DNA of 64,000 nt from G965267425 sp965267425 (GTDB taxonomy: Bacteria; Bacteroidota; Bacteroidia; Flavobacteriales_E; Vicingaceae): contig OZ253959.1 of assembly GCA_965267425.1 (NCBI GenBank), forward strand, positions 2,418,001 to 2,482,000, read 5' to 3'. Position 1 is the stretch's first letter. Each line of letters starts with the position of its first letter. Positions 25,693-35,046 of this stretch are shown piece by piece. The notes under the pieces were generated by a model. The model was not told the DNA's origin. It worked only from the letters and a program-made list of their open reading frames with translations, and searched no databases. Position numbers and translations under genes: made by a program.

Positions 25693-26070
25693 TTACTTCG
25701 TAGCCATTTTCTTGTTCGCTACAGTCTTTCTTTTTCCTTTTCTTGTACGACTGTTATTTTTGGTTGATTGACCTCTCAAAGGCAATCCCGTTCTATGACG
25801 AATACCACGATAACATCCTACGTCCATTAATCTTTTGATATTCAATTGAATTTCAGAACGTAATGCTCCCTCCACTTTGTAATTCTCATTCAAATATTTT
25901 CGAATGGAAGCCAATTCATCGTCATTCCAATCCTGAACTTTTTTACCATGATCAACTCCTGCTTCAGTCAGAATATCTCTGGCTGTACTTAAGCCGATTC
26001 CGAAGATGTATGTAAGCCCATACTCTCCGCGCTTATTTTTTGGTAAATCTATTCCAGCAATACGTGCCAT
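25693..26070 (-). CDS. rpsM: 30S ribosomal protein S13
   Basis: 125 residues, 30S head; contacts the P-site tRNA and bridges to L5. MARIAGIDLPKNKRGEYGL, YIFGIGLSTARDIL and RGLPLRGQSTKNNSRTRKG are diagnostic. 21 bp behind rpmJ. Confidence 0.99.
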   Translation of the reverse strand: MARIAGIDLPKNKRGEYGLTYIFGIGLSTARDILTEAGVDHGKKVQDWNDDELASIRKYLNENYKVEGALRSEIQLNIKRLMDVGCYRGIRHRTGLPLRGQSTKNNSRTRKGKRKTVANKKMATK

Positions 26071-26091
26071 ATCTAATCTTTTTTCTTACGA

Positions 26092-26208
26092 CTAACCCTG
26101 TCGTTGTTTAAATTTTGGATTCTTTTTATTAATCACATAGACCCTGCCTTTTCGCTTCACGATCTTGCAATCTTCACTTCTCTTTTTTACAGATGCTCTT
26201 ACTTTCAT
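26092..26208 (-). CDS. rpmJ: 50S ribosomal protein L36, zinc-free (C-minus) type
   Basis: 38 residues; ATG 26208 to stop at 26092, too short for most gene finders. Begins MKVRASVKKRSEDCKIVKRK and ends NPKFKQRQG. In zinc-binding L36 the ligands are Cys11, Cys14, Cys27 and His33; here they are Ser11, Cys14, Asn27 and Phe33, so the zinc site is lost and only one Cys remains. Located between infA (8 bp) and rpsM (21 bp), the standard place. Confidence 0.97.
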   Translation of the reverse strand: MKVRASVKKRSEDCKIVKRKGRVYVINKKNPKFKQRQG

Positions 26209-26216
26209 GATATTTC

Positions 26217-26435
<219 letters not shown>

Positions 26436-26447
26436 CTACTTTCTAAT

Positions 26448-27785
26448 TTACACCGCCATATTTACGTTCGACCTTCCCTTAATTCTTCCAGACTTCATCA
26501 ATCCATCATAATGTCTCATTAACAAATGACTTTCAATTTGTTGTAGGGTATCCAAAATCACACCTACCATAATCAACAATGAAGTACCTCCAAAAAATTG
26601 TCCAAACGCTTGATTAATTCCTAATGTTCCTGCAAATGCCGGTAAAATAGCAACCAACGCAAGAAAAATGGACCCTGGTAATGTGATTTTTGACAGCACG
26701 TTATCCAGGAATTCAGCTGTTCTTTTTCCTGGTTTAACACCTGGAATAAATCCACCATTACGTTTCATATCTTCAGCCATCTGATTCGGATTTACCGTTA
26801 CTGCCGTATAGAAATAAGTAAAGGCAATGATCATCAAGGCAAATACCAAATTGTACCAGAATCCCGTGTAATCACTAAAAATTGATGCTATAGTTGACAT
26901 AGATTCAGCATCTGCGAAACCGGCAACCGTCATAGGAATAAACATAATAGCCTGAGCAAATATGATAGGCATTACACCGGCAGCATTTACTTTTAAAGGA
27001 ATGAAGTTTCTTACACCACCGTATTGTTTATTTCCAACAATTCGTTTTGCAAACTGAACGGGTACTCGCCTGGTTCCTTGCACCAGCGCAATGGTGGCCA
27101 CAATGACCAGAAGCAATACCGCTAATTCAAGAATCAGAATAACCACTCCGCCTTCTGTTAATCTCGATGCAAATTCCTGTACAAACGCTTGTGGAAGGTT
27201 GGCAATGATTCCTATCATAATGATGAGTGAAATACCATTCCCCAATCCTCTTTCCGTAATTCTTTCTCCCAACCACATTACAAAGATGGTTCCTGTAATT
27301 AAGATAACTACTGTGGACATCCACCAGAAAAAGGTATCAGGTCTTACAACCAATTCACCTGCAGTCTGTGGAATTTGTGTAGCTATGTAACCCGGTGCCT
27401 GAAATCCTGTAATGGCAATGGTTAAAAATCTTGTAATCTGATTGATCTTTCTTCTACCACTCTCACCTTCTTTTTGCAATTTCTGAAAATAGGGTATGGC
27501 CATACCCAACAGCTGAATCACAATAGACGCTGAGATGTAAGGCATAATACCTAAGGCAAAAATTGAGGCACGTGAAAAGGCACCACCTGCAAAAATGTTA
27601 ATAAGGTCTGCAAGTCCACCTGAAGCACCGGCATTTGCTTGCTCCAATGCATCTGGATCAATACCTGGCAATACAACATAAGAACCTAAGCGATAGATCA
27701 ACAACAGTCCAAGAGTATTGAATATACGTACTCTTAGATCCTCAATTCTGTAAATGTTCTTTAATGTCTCTATTAATCGCTTCAT
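26448..27785 (-). CDS. secY: Preprotein translocase subunit SecY
   Basis: 445 residues with ten predicted transmembrane segments; pore of the Sec channel in the inner membrane. Recognisable: RIFNTLGLLLIYRLGSYVVL at the N-terminus, GIMPYISASIVIQLL (plug/TM2 region) and GGFIPGVKPGKRTAEFLD before TM8. Followed by infA after 12 bp; 22 bp behind rplO. Confidence 0.98.
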   Translation of the reverse strand: MKRLIETLKNIYRIEDLRVRIFNTLGLLLIYRLGSYVVLPGIDPDALEQANAGASGGLADLINIFAGGAFSRASIFALGIMPYISASIVIQLLGMAIPYFQKLQKEGESGRRKINQITRFLTIAITGFQAPGYIATQIPQTAGELVVRPDTFFWWMSTVVILITGTIFVMWLGERITERGLGNGISLIIMIGIIANLPQAFVQEFASRLTEGGVVILILELAVLLLVIVATIALVQGTRRVPVQFAKRIVGNKQYGGVRNFIPLKVNAAGVMPIIFAQAIMFIPMTVAGFADAESMSTIASIFSDYTGFWYNLVFALMIIAFTYFYTAVTVNPNQMAEDMKRNGGFIPGVKPGKRTAEFLDNVLSKITLPGSIFLALVAILPAFAGTLGINQAFGQFFGGTSLLIMVGVILDTLQQIESHLLMRHYDGLMKSGRIKGRSNVNMAV

Positions 27786-27807
27786 GTTGCCTTATCTACG
27801 TTATTGC

Positions 27808-28254
27808 TTAAACCAATTCAGCTTTGCCGCCTTTATCTTCAATCATTTTCTTTGCACTAGCTGAAAACGCATGGGCTGTTACTTCCACTTTTGCTTTCAA
27901 TTCACCTTTCGCCAAAATTTTAATCTTATCATTATTTCCGGCAAGGCCATTTTCAATCAAAGCTTTGATGTCAATTTTTGACAATTTCTTTTCATCTGCC
28001 AATCGTTGAATAGAATCTAGATTAATCGCTTTGTATTCAACTCGATTAATGTTCTTAAACCCGAACTTAGGTACACGTCTTTGAAGAGGCATTTGACCAC
28101 CTTCAAATCCAATTTTCTTAGAATATCCAGAACGTGACTTGGCACCTTTGTGTCCTCTTGTCGCAGTTCCTCCTTTTCCGGAACCTTGTCCACGGGCTAT
28201 TCTTTTACCGCTTTTTGTTGCGCCTTCGGCTGGTTTTAAATTTTCAAGTTTCAT
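27808..28254 (-). CDS. rplO: 50S ribosomal protein L15
   Basis: 148 residues from ATG 28254 (MKLENLKPAEGATKSGKR); an in-frame TTG three codons upstream is rejected. The Gly-rich RGQGSGKGGTATRGHKGAK arm reaches into 23S rRNA. Late assembly protein. 14 bp behind rpmD. Confidence 0.98.
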   Translation of the reverse strand: MKLENLKPAEGATKSGKRIARGQGSGKGGTATRGHKGAKSRSGYSKKIGFEGGQMPLQRRVPKFGFKNINRVEYKAINLDSIQRLADEKKLSKIDIKALIENGLAGNNDKIKILAKGELKAKVEVTAHAFSASAKKMIEDKGGKAELV

Positions 28255-28268
28255 TCCCTTCAATTTTC

Positions 28269-28451
28269 TTATTTGACATCATTTACTTCAACCAGGTGAC
28301 TTACTTTATTCACCATTCCAAGCACCTGAGGGGTATTTTCCAACTCCACAGTTTGATTGAGTTTTTTCAATCCCAATGCTGCCAGCGTTCTTTTCTGAAC
28401 CTCAGGGCGTCCGATTTTACTTCTTACTTGTGTGATTTTAATCTTTGCCAT
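28269..28451 (-). CDS. rpmD: 50S ribosomal protein L30
   Basis: 60 residues from ATG 28451 (MAKIKITQVRSKIGRP), the usual L30 length. An ATG four codons earlier (28463) overlaps the rpsE stop by one base and would add MSEV; the family start favours 28451. ALGLKKLNQ and VSHLVEV are typical. Confidence 0.96.
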   Translation of the reverse strand: MAKIKITQVRSKIGRPEVQKRTLAALGLKKLNQTVELENTPQVLGMVNKVSHLVEVNDVK

Positions 28452-28462
28452 GACTTCAGACA

Positions 28463-28981
28463 TTAACCGTTAAAAACATTTTCCATTTCAATTCCTCTGT
28501 GCTCTGCTACTGTTCTGGCATCTCTCAATTGTACCAATGCATCCAATGTAGCTTTCACAACATTATGAGGATTGGAAGAACCTTTTGATTTTGCCAATAC
28601 ATCTTTTACACCAACACTTTCCAATACAGCACGCATCGCACCTCCGGCAATTACTCCGGTACCATTTGCAGCAGGCTTGATAAATACTCTAGCACCACCA
28701 AATTTCCCGTTTTGCTCATGAGGAATTGTTCCGTTTACCACCGGAACTCGAATCAAGTTTTTCTTCGCATCGTCAATTCCTTTCGAAATTGCTTCTGTAA
28801 CTTCATTGGCTTTCCCCAATCCGTGACCAACTACACCACTTTCATTTCCAACAACCACAATGGCTGAAAAACTAAAATGACGTCCACCTTTGGTTACTTT
28901 GGTAACTCGCTGAATTCCTACCAGCTTATCAACCAATTCAATTTCACTGGACTTGATTCTTTTTACATTAGCTTGTGCCAT
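28463..28981 (-). CDS. rpsE: 30S ribosomal protein S5
   Basis: 172 residues with the N-terminal double-stranded RNA-binding domain (VTKGGRHFSFSAIVVVGN) and GAMRAVLESVGVKDVLAKS. At the mRNA entrance, with roles in accuracy and helicase activity. 6 bp behind rplR. Confidence 0.99.
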   Translation of the reverse strand: MAQANVKRIKSSEIELVDKLVGIQRVTKVTKGGRHFSFSAIVVVGNESGVVGHGLGKANEVTEAISKGIDDAKKNLIRVPVVNGTIPHEQNGKFGGARVFIKPAANGTGVIAGGAMRAVLESVGVKDVLAKSKGSSNPHNVVKATLDALVQLRDARTVAEHRGIEMENVFNG

Positions 28982-28987
28982 TTCCTT

Positions 28988-29344
28988 CTAAAATTTTAAT
29001 CCTGCTTCACGCGCGCCTTCAGCCAATTGCTTCACACGTCCGTGATATAAATAACCGTTTCTATCAAATACAACTGTACTGATTCCAGACTTGACAGCCT
29101 TTTCACCCATGGCTTTTCCAACTGCACCAGCAATCTCTGACTTGGTACCTTTTACTTTAGCCAACTCTTTTTCTCTTGATGAAGTGCTAAGAATGGTTTT
29201 ACCAGTCTCATCATCAATCAGTTGTACGTAAATTTCTTTATTACTTCTAAACACAGACATTCTTGGTCGCTCAGCAGTTCCTGTAACGATCTTGCGAATG
29301 CGGTTTTTAATTCTAGTCCTTCTTCCTTGCTTAGTAAGTGCCAT
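28988..29344 (-). CDS. rplR: 50S ribosomal protein L18
   Basis: 118 residues; binds 5S rRNA in the central protuberance. RPRMSVFRSNKEIYVQLIDD and the closing FDRNGYLYHGRVKQLAEGAR are diagnostic. 8 bp behind rplF. Confidence 0.99.
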   Translation of the reverse strand: MALTKQGRRTRIKNRIRKIVTGTAERPRMSVFRSNKEIYVQLIDDETGKTILSTSSREKELAKVKGTKSEIAGAVGKAMGEKAVKSGISTVVFDRNGYLYHGRVKQLAEGAREAGLKF

Positions 29345-29352
29345 AATTCTTA

Positions 29353-29904
29353 TTATTTACCTGCTGCTTTACCAGCTTTTCTTCTGATATGCTCTCCCAC
29401 AAATCTTACTCCTTTACCTTTAAATGGCTCAGGCTTACGGAACGAACGAATCTTCGCTGCCACCTGTCCAATTAACTCTTTGTCAAAAGATTCAAGAATA
29501 ATGATAGGATTCTTTCCTCTTTCTGTTTGTGTTGTAATCTTAATTTCAGCAGGCAATTCAAAAACAATTGCATGTGAAAAACCTAATGACAACTCCAATT
29601 TTTGACCTGAATTAGAAGCTCTGTATCCAACACCAACCAATTCAAGTTCTTTTTTGTATCCTTTAGATACACCTTCCACCATGTTGTTAATCAAAGAACG
29701 AGACAATCCATGTAAAGATTTATCTTCTTTTTCTTCGCTGCTTCTTGAACAAATCAATTCCCCTTCTTCCACTTTCATCGTGATTCTAGGATCAATGGTT
29801 CTATGAAGCTCACCTTTTGGACCTTTTACTGATACCTTATTGGCATCGATATTTACTTCGACTCCTTCGGGTATGATTACAGGTGCATTTCCTATTCTTG
29901 ACAT
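29353..29904 (-). CDS. rplF: 50S ribosomal protein L6
   Basis: 183 residues from ATG 29904 (MSRIGNAPVIIPEG), the family start; an upstream ATG at 29922 would add six residues and abut the rpsH stop. Two related domains; C-terminal KGKGVRFVGEHIRRKAGKA. Near the GTPase-factor binding site. Confidence 0.98.
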   Translation of the reverse strand: MSRIGNAPVIIPEGVEVNIDANKVSVKGPKGELHRTIDPRITMKVEEGELICSRSSEEKEDKSLHGLSRSLINNMVEGVSKGYKKELELVGVGYRASNSGQKLELSLGFSHAIVFELPAEIKITTQTERGKNPIIILESFDKELIGQVAAKIRSFRKPEPFKGKGVRFVGEHIRRKAGKAAGK

Positions 29905-29922
29905 TTCTTCAGTTCTTATCAA

Positions 29923-30318
29923 TTAATAAACGTAGCACAACACTTCTCCACCAACGTTCTCTCTTTTCGCTTCTTTATCAGTCATCAGACCTTTTGATGT
30001 AGAAACAATCGCAATTCCCAATCCATTAATAACCCTTGGCATTTTATCATGCCGGGCATATTTTCTCAAACCTGGCTTACTTACTCTTTGCAAGCTATGG
30101 ATTGCAGAAACTTTCGTTTTTGGATGATATTTCAGGGCAATCTTAATGGTATCCTGAACCTTATCTTCCTCAACTTTATAATTGGTGATGTATCCTTTTT
30201 CAAAAAGAATACGAGTCATTTCTTTCTTCAAGTTGGAACCAGGAATTTCTACAATTCTGTGTCGAGCCTGAATGGCGTTCCTTACTCTTGTCAAATAATC
30301 AGCTACTGGATCTGTCAT
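29923..30318 (-). CDS. rpsH: 30S ribosomal protein S8
   Basis: 131 residues. MTDPVADYLTRVRNAI at the start and GLGIAIVSTSKGLMTDKEA near the end. Central-domain 16S binder and, in E. coli, translational repressor of the spc operon. 16 bp behind rpsN. Confidence 0.99.
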   Translation of the reverse strand: MTDPVADYLTRVRNAIQARHRIVEIPGSNLKKEMTRILFEKGYITNYKVEEDKVQDTIKIALKYHPKTKVSAIHSLQRVSKPGLRKYARHDKMPRVINGLGIAIVSTSKGLMTDKEAKRENVGGEVLCYVY

Positions 30319-30334
30319 CTTATTATCTCTTTAT

Positions 30335-30604
30335 TTACCAACTTGCTTTTGTAATTCCAGGAATCAATCCAGCGGAAGCCATTTCTCTAAACGTTACCCT
30401 TGAAATACCAAATTGGCGCATATAACCTTTTGGACGTCCTGTCAATTGACAACGATTGTGCAATCTTACAGGAGATGCGTTTTTTGGTAATTTCTGTAGG
30501 CCTTCATAATCTCCAGCCTCCAATAGAGCTTTTCTTTTTTCAGCATATTTTTCAACCATATGCTGACGCTTTCGCTCTCTTGCTTTCATTGATTCTTTTG
30601 CCAT
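30335..30604 (-). CDS. rpsN: 30S ribosomal protein S14, zinc-free type
   Basis: 89 residues from ATG 30604 (MAKESMKARERKRQHMVE). A longer open frame to 30655 is rejected because it runs into the end of rplE. The long form without the CxxC pairs of zinc-binding S14; RCQLTGRPKGYMRQFGISR and the end ITKASW are typical. 4 bp behind rplE. Confidence 0.98.
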   Translation of the reverse strand: MAKESMKARERKRQHMVEKYAEKRKALLEAGDYEGLQKLPKNASPVRLHNRCQLTGRPKGYMRQFGISRVTFREMASAGLIPGITKASW

Positions 30605-30608
30605 TTCC

Positions 30609-31154
30609 TTAGTTTTTAAATGGTAATCCGAATTTTTGTAACAATTCAAATGCAAACTTATCGTCGTCTGAAGATGTCACAAATGTGATATCCATTCCTG
30701 TGATGTTTTGCACTTTATCAATATCTATTTCAGGAAAAATAATCTGCTCTTTGATTCCAAGCGTATAATTACCTCTTCCGTCAAATCCTTTTCTGTTGAT
30801 TCCTCTAAAATCTCTTGTTCTTGGTAAAGCCACAGAGATTAATCTATCAAGAAAATCATACATCATATCGCCTCTCAATGTAACTTTTGCACCAATTGGC
30901 ATGCCTTTTCTCAACTTAAAGTTGGAGATATCCTTCTTCGATTTTGCAACCATTGCTTTTTGACCAGTAATCAATGTCATTTCTTCCACTGCTGACTCCA
31001 CTAGTCGTTTATCAGCTACTGCTGCTCCCACTCCTTGATTGATAGAGATTTTCTTCAATTTGGGAACAGCCATTATTGATGTCAATCCCAATTCATTTTG
31101 CAATGCCGGACGAATCTCTTCGTAATATTTTGTTTTTAGCCTTGGTGTATACAT
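30609..31154 (-). CDS. rplE: 50S ribosomal protein L5
   Basis: 181 residues; binds 5S rRNA and contacts P-site tRNA. GQKAMVAKSKKDISNFKLRK and the DFRGINRKGFDGRGNY block are diagnostic. 2 bp behind rplX. Confidence 0.99.
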   Translation of the reverse strand: MYTPRLKTKYYEEIRPALQNELGLTSIMAVPKLKKISINQGVGAAVADKRLVESAVEEMTLITGQKAMVAKSKKDISNFKLRKGMPIGAKVTLRGDMMYDFLDRLISVALPRTRDFRGINRKGFDGRGNYTLGIKEQIIFPEIDIDKVQNITGMDITFVTSSDDDKFAFELLQKFGLPFKN

Positions 31155-31156
31155 CG

Positions 31157-31474
31157 CTATAATTCTTCTTTTGTCTTAACAGAATATCTTATATTCTTAT
31201 CATTCTCGTTTCTTCTTCCAACACGGGTTTTGTTACCTTTTCCGTCAACAACCATCAAATTTGAAATGTGAATAGCTATATCCGTATGCACAATTCCTCC
31301 TTGTGGGTTTGCAGAATTAGGCTTTGTGTGTTTTGAAGCTTTTTTAATGGCCTCTCCTTCCACAATAGCTCGGTTTTTTTCAGGAATCACTTTAATGATC
31401 CTTCCTCTTTGCCCTTTTGATTCACCGGCAATGATTTCAACCGTATCTCCTTTTTTTACATGCAACTTAGCCAT
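31157..31474 (-). CDS. rplX: 50S ribosomal protein L24
   Basis: 105 residues with an N-terminal KOW motif (KKGDTVEIIAGESKGQRGRI). Assembly initiator of the 50S subunit. 10 bp behind rplN. Confidence 0.99.
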   Translation of the reverse strand: MAKLHVKKGDTVEIIAGESKGQRGRIIKVIPEKNRAIVEGEAIKKASKHTKPNSANPQGGIVHTDIAIHISNLMVVDGKGNKTRVGRRNENDKNIRYSVKTKEEL

Positions 31475-31484
31475 GTCTTTTCTT

Positions 31485-31853
31485 TTATAATACCTCTGGT
31501 GCCAGAGATATGATTTTCATGTATTGTTTATCTCTCAATTCTCTTGCAACGGGACCAAAAATCCTGGTTCCTCTCAATTCGTCAGCACTATTTAACAAAA
31601 CCACTGCATTCTCATCAAATCTGATGTAAGAACCATCTGCTCTTCGAATCTCTTTTTTCGTGCGAACGATAACTCCTGTTGATACAGCTCCTTTCTTAAT
31701 GTTACCGTTTGGCAACGCTTTCTTCACGGACACCACAATTTTGTCACCAATAGAAGCGTATCTGCGCTTGGTTCCTCCAAGAACTCTGATACAAAGTACT
31801 TCTTTAGCACCGCTGTTGTCGGCTACGGCCAACCTTGATTCTTGCTGTATCAT
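31485..31853 (-). CDS. rplN: 50S ribosomal protein L14
   Basis: 122 residues, exactly the family length. MIQQESRLAVADNSGAKEVL and GTRIFGPVARELRD. At the intersubunit face. 2 bp behind rpsQ. Confidence 0.99.
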   Translation of the reverse strand: MIQQESRLAVADNSGAKEVLCIRVLGGTKRRYASIGDKIVVSVKKALPNGNIKKGAVSTGVIVRTKKEIRRADGSYIRFDENAVVLLNSADELRGTRIFGPVARELRDKQYMKIISLAPEVL

Positions 31854-31855
31854 TT

Positions 31856-32113
31856 TTACTTCGCTTTTTCAATAATTTCAACCAATCGCCAACACTTCCT
31901 TTTACTCATAGGTCGTGTTTCCATGATGCGAACTTTATCTCCAACACCGCAATCATTCTTTTCATCATGCGCCATAAATGTGCTGGTTTTCTTCACATAC
32001 TTCTCATACATTGGATGTTTCACTCGACGTTCAACACCAACAATGATTGACTTGTCCATTGCGTCTTTAACCACAATGCCTATTCTTTCCTTTCTTAAGT
32101 TTCTCTTTTCCAT
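31856..32113 (-). CDS. rpsQ: 30S ribosomal protein S17
   Basis: 85 residues from ATG 32113 (MEKRNLRKERIG); a TTG one codon upstream is not needed. OB-fold, primary 16S binder; KTSTFMAHDEKNDCGVGDKV is typical. 14 bp behind rpmC. Confidence 0.98.
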   Translation of the reverse strand: MEKRNLRKERIGIVVKDAMDKSIIVGVERRVKHPMYEKYVKKTSTFMAHDEKNDCGVGDKVRIMETRPMSKRKCWRLVEIIEKAK

Positions 32114-32127
32114 CAATGGCGATTTAC

Positions 32128-32328
32128 TTAATTAATAGCTTGCAATTCTCTTTTTCTCAATTCCGTTTTCAAACGGGCAACTGTCTTTCTTATCTCGGTC
32201 AATTGCTTTGGATTTTCCAACGGAGAAACAGCATGACTCATACGGAGTTTCACCAACAGTGCTTTCTGCTCCAACAATTTTTCCGTGAGGTCATCACTTG
32301 ACATGTCTTTGATATCTATCTGTTTCAT
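32128..32328 (-). CDS. rpmC: 50S ribosomal protein L29
   Basis: 66 residues, helical hairpin near the exit tunnel. MKQIDIKDMSSDDLTEKL start and KQLTEIRKTVARLKTELRKR end are typical. 8 bp behind rplP. Confidence 0.98.
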   Translation of the reverse strand: MKQIDIKDMSSDDLTEKLLEQKALLVKLRMSHAVSPLENPKQLTEIRKTVARLKTELRKRELQAIN

Positions 32329-32336
32329 AATAATTC

Positions 32337-32759
32337 CTAATTACCGTCGTAATCTCTTCTTACAATAAACTTCGTTTTCACGGGCAACTTTTGAGCCGCC
32401 AATCGAAGTGCTTCCTTAGCTGTTTCAAAATCAACTCCTTCCACTTCGAATAAAATTCTTCCAGGTTTGGCAATGGCTACCCACAATTCCGGAGCACCTT
32501 TACCTTTTCCCATTCTAACTTCTGCAGGTTTTTTAGTGACTGGCTTGTCTGGAAAAATTCGAATCCAAATTTGCCCTTCCCTTTTCATATACCTTGTAAC
32601 TGCAATCCTTGCAGCCTCAATCTGACGTGCAGTTATCCAGGCTTCCTCTAGCGTTTTGATACCAAAAGAACCAAAGGCCATTTGAGAACCTCTCTGGGCG
32701 TTTCCTTTCATACGCCCTTTCTGCATCTTTCTGAATTTCGTCTTTTTTGGCTGTAGCAT
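32337..32759 (-). CDS. rplP: 50S ribosomal protein L16
   Basis: 140 residues. MLQPKKTKFRKMQKGRMKGN and GKGKGAPELWVAIAKPGRIL. Near the A site, late assembly. 27 bp behind rpsC. Confidence 0.99.
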   Translation of the reverse strand: MLQPKKTKFRKMQKGRMKGNAQRGSQMAFGSFGIKTLEEAWITARQIEAARIAVTRYMKREGQIWIRIFPDKPVTKKPAEVRMGKGKGAPELWVAIAKPGRILFEVEGVDFETAKEALRLAAQKLPVKTKFIVRRDYDGN

Positions 32760-32786
32760 TATCTTATACTTTTATCGCTTCTTAAC

Positions 32787-33491
32787 TTATTGTCGTCTTT
32801 GTTGCTGCTTACGATTTCCTCCTGATTTGGATTTACCCATTCCAATGTTTGGAGACAAATCTCTTTTTCCATAAATCTCTCCTCTACAAATCCAAACCTT
32901 TACTCCAATTCTTCCCAATTTGGTATGTGCTTCACTAATGGCATAATCAATGTCCGCTCTAAACGTATGCAATGGAATTCTTCCATCTTTGTACGATTCT
33001 GTTCTCGCCATTTCAGCTCCACCTAATCGACCACTTACCGTCACTTTAATTCCTTCAGCTCCCATTCTGATGCTGGAAGCAACAGCCATTTTCGCAGCTC
33101 TACGGAAAGAAATTCTTCCTTCAATTTGTCTTGCAACACTATCAGCAACCAATTTGGCATCCAATTCAGGTCGTTTAATTTCAAAAATGTTGATTTGAAC
33201 TTCCTTCTTGGTAATTTTCTTTAACTCTTCACGAAGCTTATCCACTTCTTTTCCACCTTTACCTATAATAATTCCGGGACGAGAAGTATTAATGGTTACA
33301 GTGATCAATTTAAGTGTTCGTTCAATAACGATTTTAGAAATATTTCCTTTTGACAAACGTGCCAACAGATATTGACGAATTTTGTCATCCTCAACTAGTT
33401 TAGGTGCATAATTTCCACCACCATACCAGTTGGAATCCCATCCTTTGATGATCCCTAGTCTATTCGATATTGGATTTGCTTTCTGTCCCAT
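32787..33491 (-). CDS. rpsC: 30S ribosomal protein S3
   Basis: 234 residues. MGQKANPISNRLGIIKGWDS, KH domain with RPGIIIGKGGKEVDKLREEL, and a C-terminal domain with GRLGGAEMARTESYKDGRIP. Forms the mRNA entry channel. Ends in a Gln/Arg-rich tail. 18 bp behind rplV. Confidence 0.99.
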   Translation of the reverse strand: MGQKANPISNRLGIIKGWDSNWYGGGNYAPKLVEDDKIRQYLLARLSKGNISKIVIERTLKLITVTINTSRPGIIIGKGGKEVDKLREELKKITKKEVQINIFEIKRPELDAKLVADSVARQIEGRISFRRAAKMAVASSIRMGAEGIKVTVSGRLGGAEMARTESYKDGRIPLHTFRADIDYAISEAHTKLGRIGVKVWICRGEIYGKRDLSPNIGMGKSKSGGNRKQQQRRQ

Positions 33492-33509
33492 TTTCTCTTT
33501 TTAATATCT

Positions 33510-33908
33510 TTAGTTTACCACTTTATCTACCACCAAAGTGACATGGTTTGAACGTTTTCTAATTCTATGTCCTCTTCCTTGAGGAGCTGGACGCAATCTT
33601 TTCAAAATTCTTGCACTATCAACATGAACATCTTTAACAACCAAGTTGTTATCTTCCGGTTTCTCTCCTTCATTTTTAGCTTCCCAGTTCGCAATAGCCG
33701 ACTTCAACAATTTTTCCATTCTTCCGGAAGCTTCTTTCGGACTCAATTGCAATAAATAAAGAGCCTTAGAAATTTCTTCTCCACGAATCATGTCAGCCAC
33801 CAATCTCATCTTTCTTGGAGATGTTGGGCAATTTTTTAACACGGCAAAACTCATCGTCTTTTTTGCCTCTTTGCGGGCATCCGCCATAGTTCTTTTTCTA
33901 GCTCCCAT
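33510..33908 (-). CDS. rplV: 50S ribosomal protein L22
   Basis: 132 residues. CPTSPRKMRLVADMIRG and the C-terminal hairpin RLRPAPQGRGHRIRKRSNH, whose loop lines the peptide exit tunnel. The N-terminus is some 15-20 residues longer than minimal L22. 11 bp behind rpsS. Confidence 0.99.
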   Translation of the reverse strand: MGARKRTMADARKEAKKTMSFAVLKNCPTSPRKMRLVADMIRGEEISKALYLLQLSPKEASGRMEKLLKSAIANWEAKNEGEKPEDNNLVVKDVHVDSARILKRLRPAPQGRGHRIRKRSNHVTLVVDKVVN

Positions 33909-33919
33909 GATAATAGCTC

Positions 33920-34198
33920 TTATTTACGTCCTTTATCTTTTTTACCAGCATGACCTCTAAACGTCCTCGTTGGAGAAAATTCTCCCAACTTATGACCTAC
34001 CATATTCTCCGTCACATACACTGGTACAAATGTTTTACCATTATGAACTCCAATTGTCAATCCAACAAAATCAGGAGTAATCATAGAAGCTCTAGACCAA
34101 GTCTTTACAACTGACTTCTTGCCTGATTCCTGCATGTCAGCAACTTTCTTTGCCAACTTATAATGCACAAATGGTGGTTTTTTCAGTGATCTACTCAT
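33920..34198 (-). CDS. rpsS: 30S ribosomal protein S19
   Basis: 92 residues, 30S head. MSRSLKKPPFVHYKLAKKV and GHKLGEFSPTRTFRGHAG are diagnostic. 8 bp behind rplB. Confidence 0.99.
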   Translation of the reverse strand: MSRSLKKPPFVHYKLAKKVADMQESGKKSVVKTWSRASMITPDFVGLTIGVHNGKTFVPVYVTENMVGHKLGEFSPTRTFRGHAGKKDKGRK

Positions 34199-34206
34199 GC
34201 TTCAAA

Positions 34207-35031
34207 TTATTTCTTCCTTTTTTCAATAATGTACTTACTTGACAACTTCTTAGGCTTTCTGGTTTTATAACCTTTCGCCGGAACACCATTTCTTGAACGT
34301 GGATGTCCTCCAGATGATCTTCCTTCACCACCTCCCATTGGGTGATCTACCGGATTCATCACAACTCCCCTAACTCTAGGTCTTCTTCCTAACCATCTTG
34401 ATCTACCTGCTTTTCCAGAACGAACAAGTTGGTTTTCACTATTCGATACTGTTCCGATGGAAGCCATACAAGTAGCAAGAATCTGTCTTGTTTCACCAGA
34501 AGGAAGTTTAATCACAACATACTTTCCATCCTTGGCAGCCAATTGTGCAAAAGAACCAGCACTTCTGGCAATCTTTCCACCTTGACCTGGCTTCATCTCA
34601 ATGTTATGGATATCTGTTCCCAACGGAATTTCTTTCAATGGCAATGCATTTCCCAAATCCGGCTCAGATCCAGGACCTGAAACCACCGTTTTCCCAGCTT
34701 CTAATCCCGCAGGAGCAATAATGTATCTTTTCTCACCATCATTATAGTAAAGCAATGCAATGTGAGCAGATCTATTTGGATCATATTCAATGGACTTCAC
34801 TTGTGCAGGAACTCCATGTTTTTCTCTTTTGAAATCAACAGAACGATAACGTTTCTTATGACCCCCACCCATATAGCGCATGGTCATTTTACCGTTGTTG
34901 TTTCTTCCTCCGCTTCTTTTCTTCGGAGCCAACAAAGATTTCTCCGGAGAACCTGCCGTCAGATTCTCAAAAGTGGCAGCAACTTTAAATCGCTGTCCCG
35001 GTGTTGTTGGTTTTAACTTTACTACTCCCAT
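34207..35031 (-). CDS. rplB: 50S ribosomal protein L2
   Basis: 274 residues, close to the peptidyl transferase centre. GVVKLKPTTPGQRFKVA start; the conserved MNPVDHPMGGGEGRSSGGHP with the key His is present. 15 bp behind rplW. Confidence 0.99.
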   Translation of the reverse strand: MGVVKLKPTTPGQRFKVAATFENLTAGSPEKSLLAPKKRSGGRNNNGKMTMRYMGGGHKKRYRSVDFKREKHGVPAQVKSIEYDPNRSAHIALLYYNDGEKRYIIAPAGLEAGKTVVSGPGSEPDLGNALPLKEIPLGTDIHNIEMKPGQGGKIARSAGSFAQLAAKDGKYVVIKLPSGETRQILATCMASIGTVSNSENQLVRSGKAGRSRWLGRRPRVRGVVMNPVDHPMGGGEGRSSGGHPRSRNGVPAKGYKTRKPKKLSSKYIIEKRKK

Positions 35032-35046
35032 GACTATCTAATTCCT

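Noticed and set aside
30605..30655. N-terminal extension of S14
   Set aside because: It would overlap the end of rplE and is not seen in the S14 family; ATG 30604 gives the standard 89 residues.
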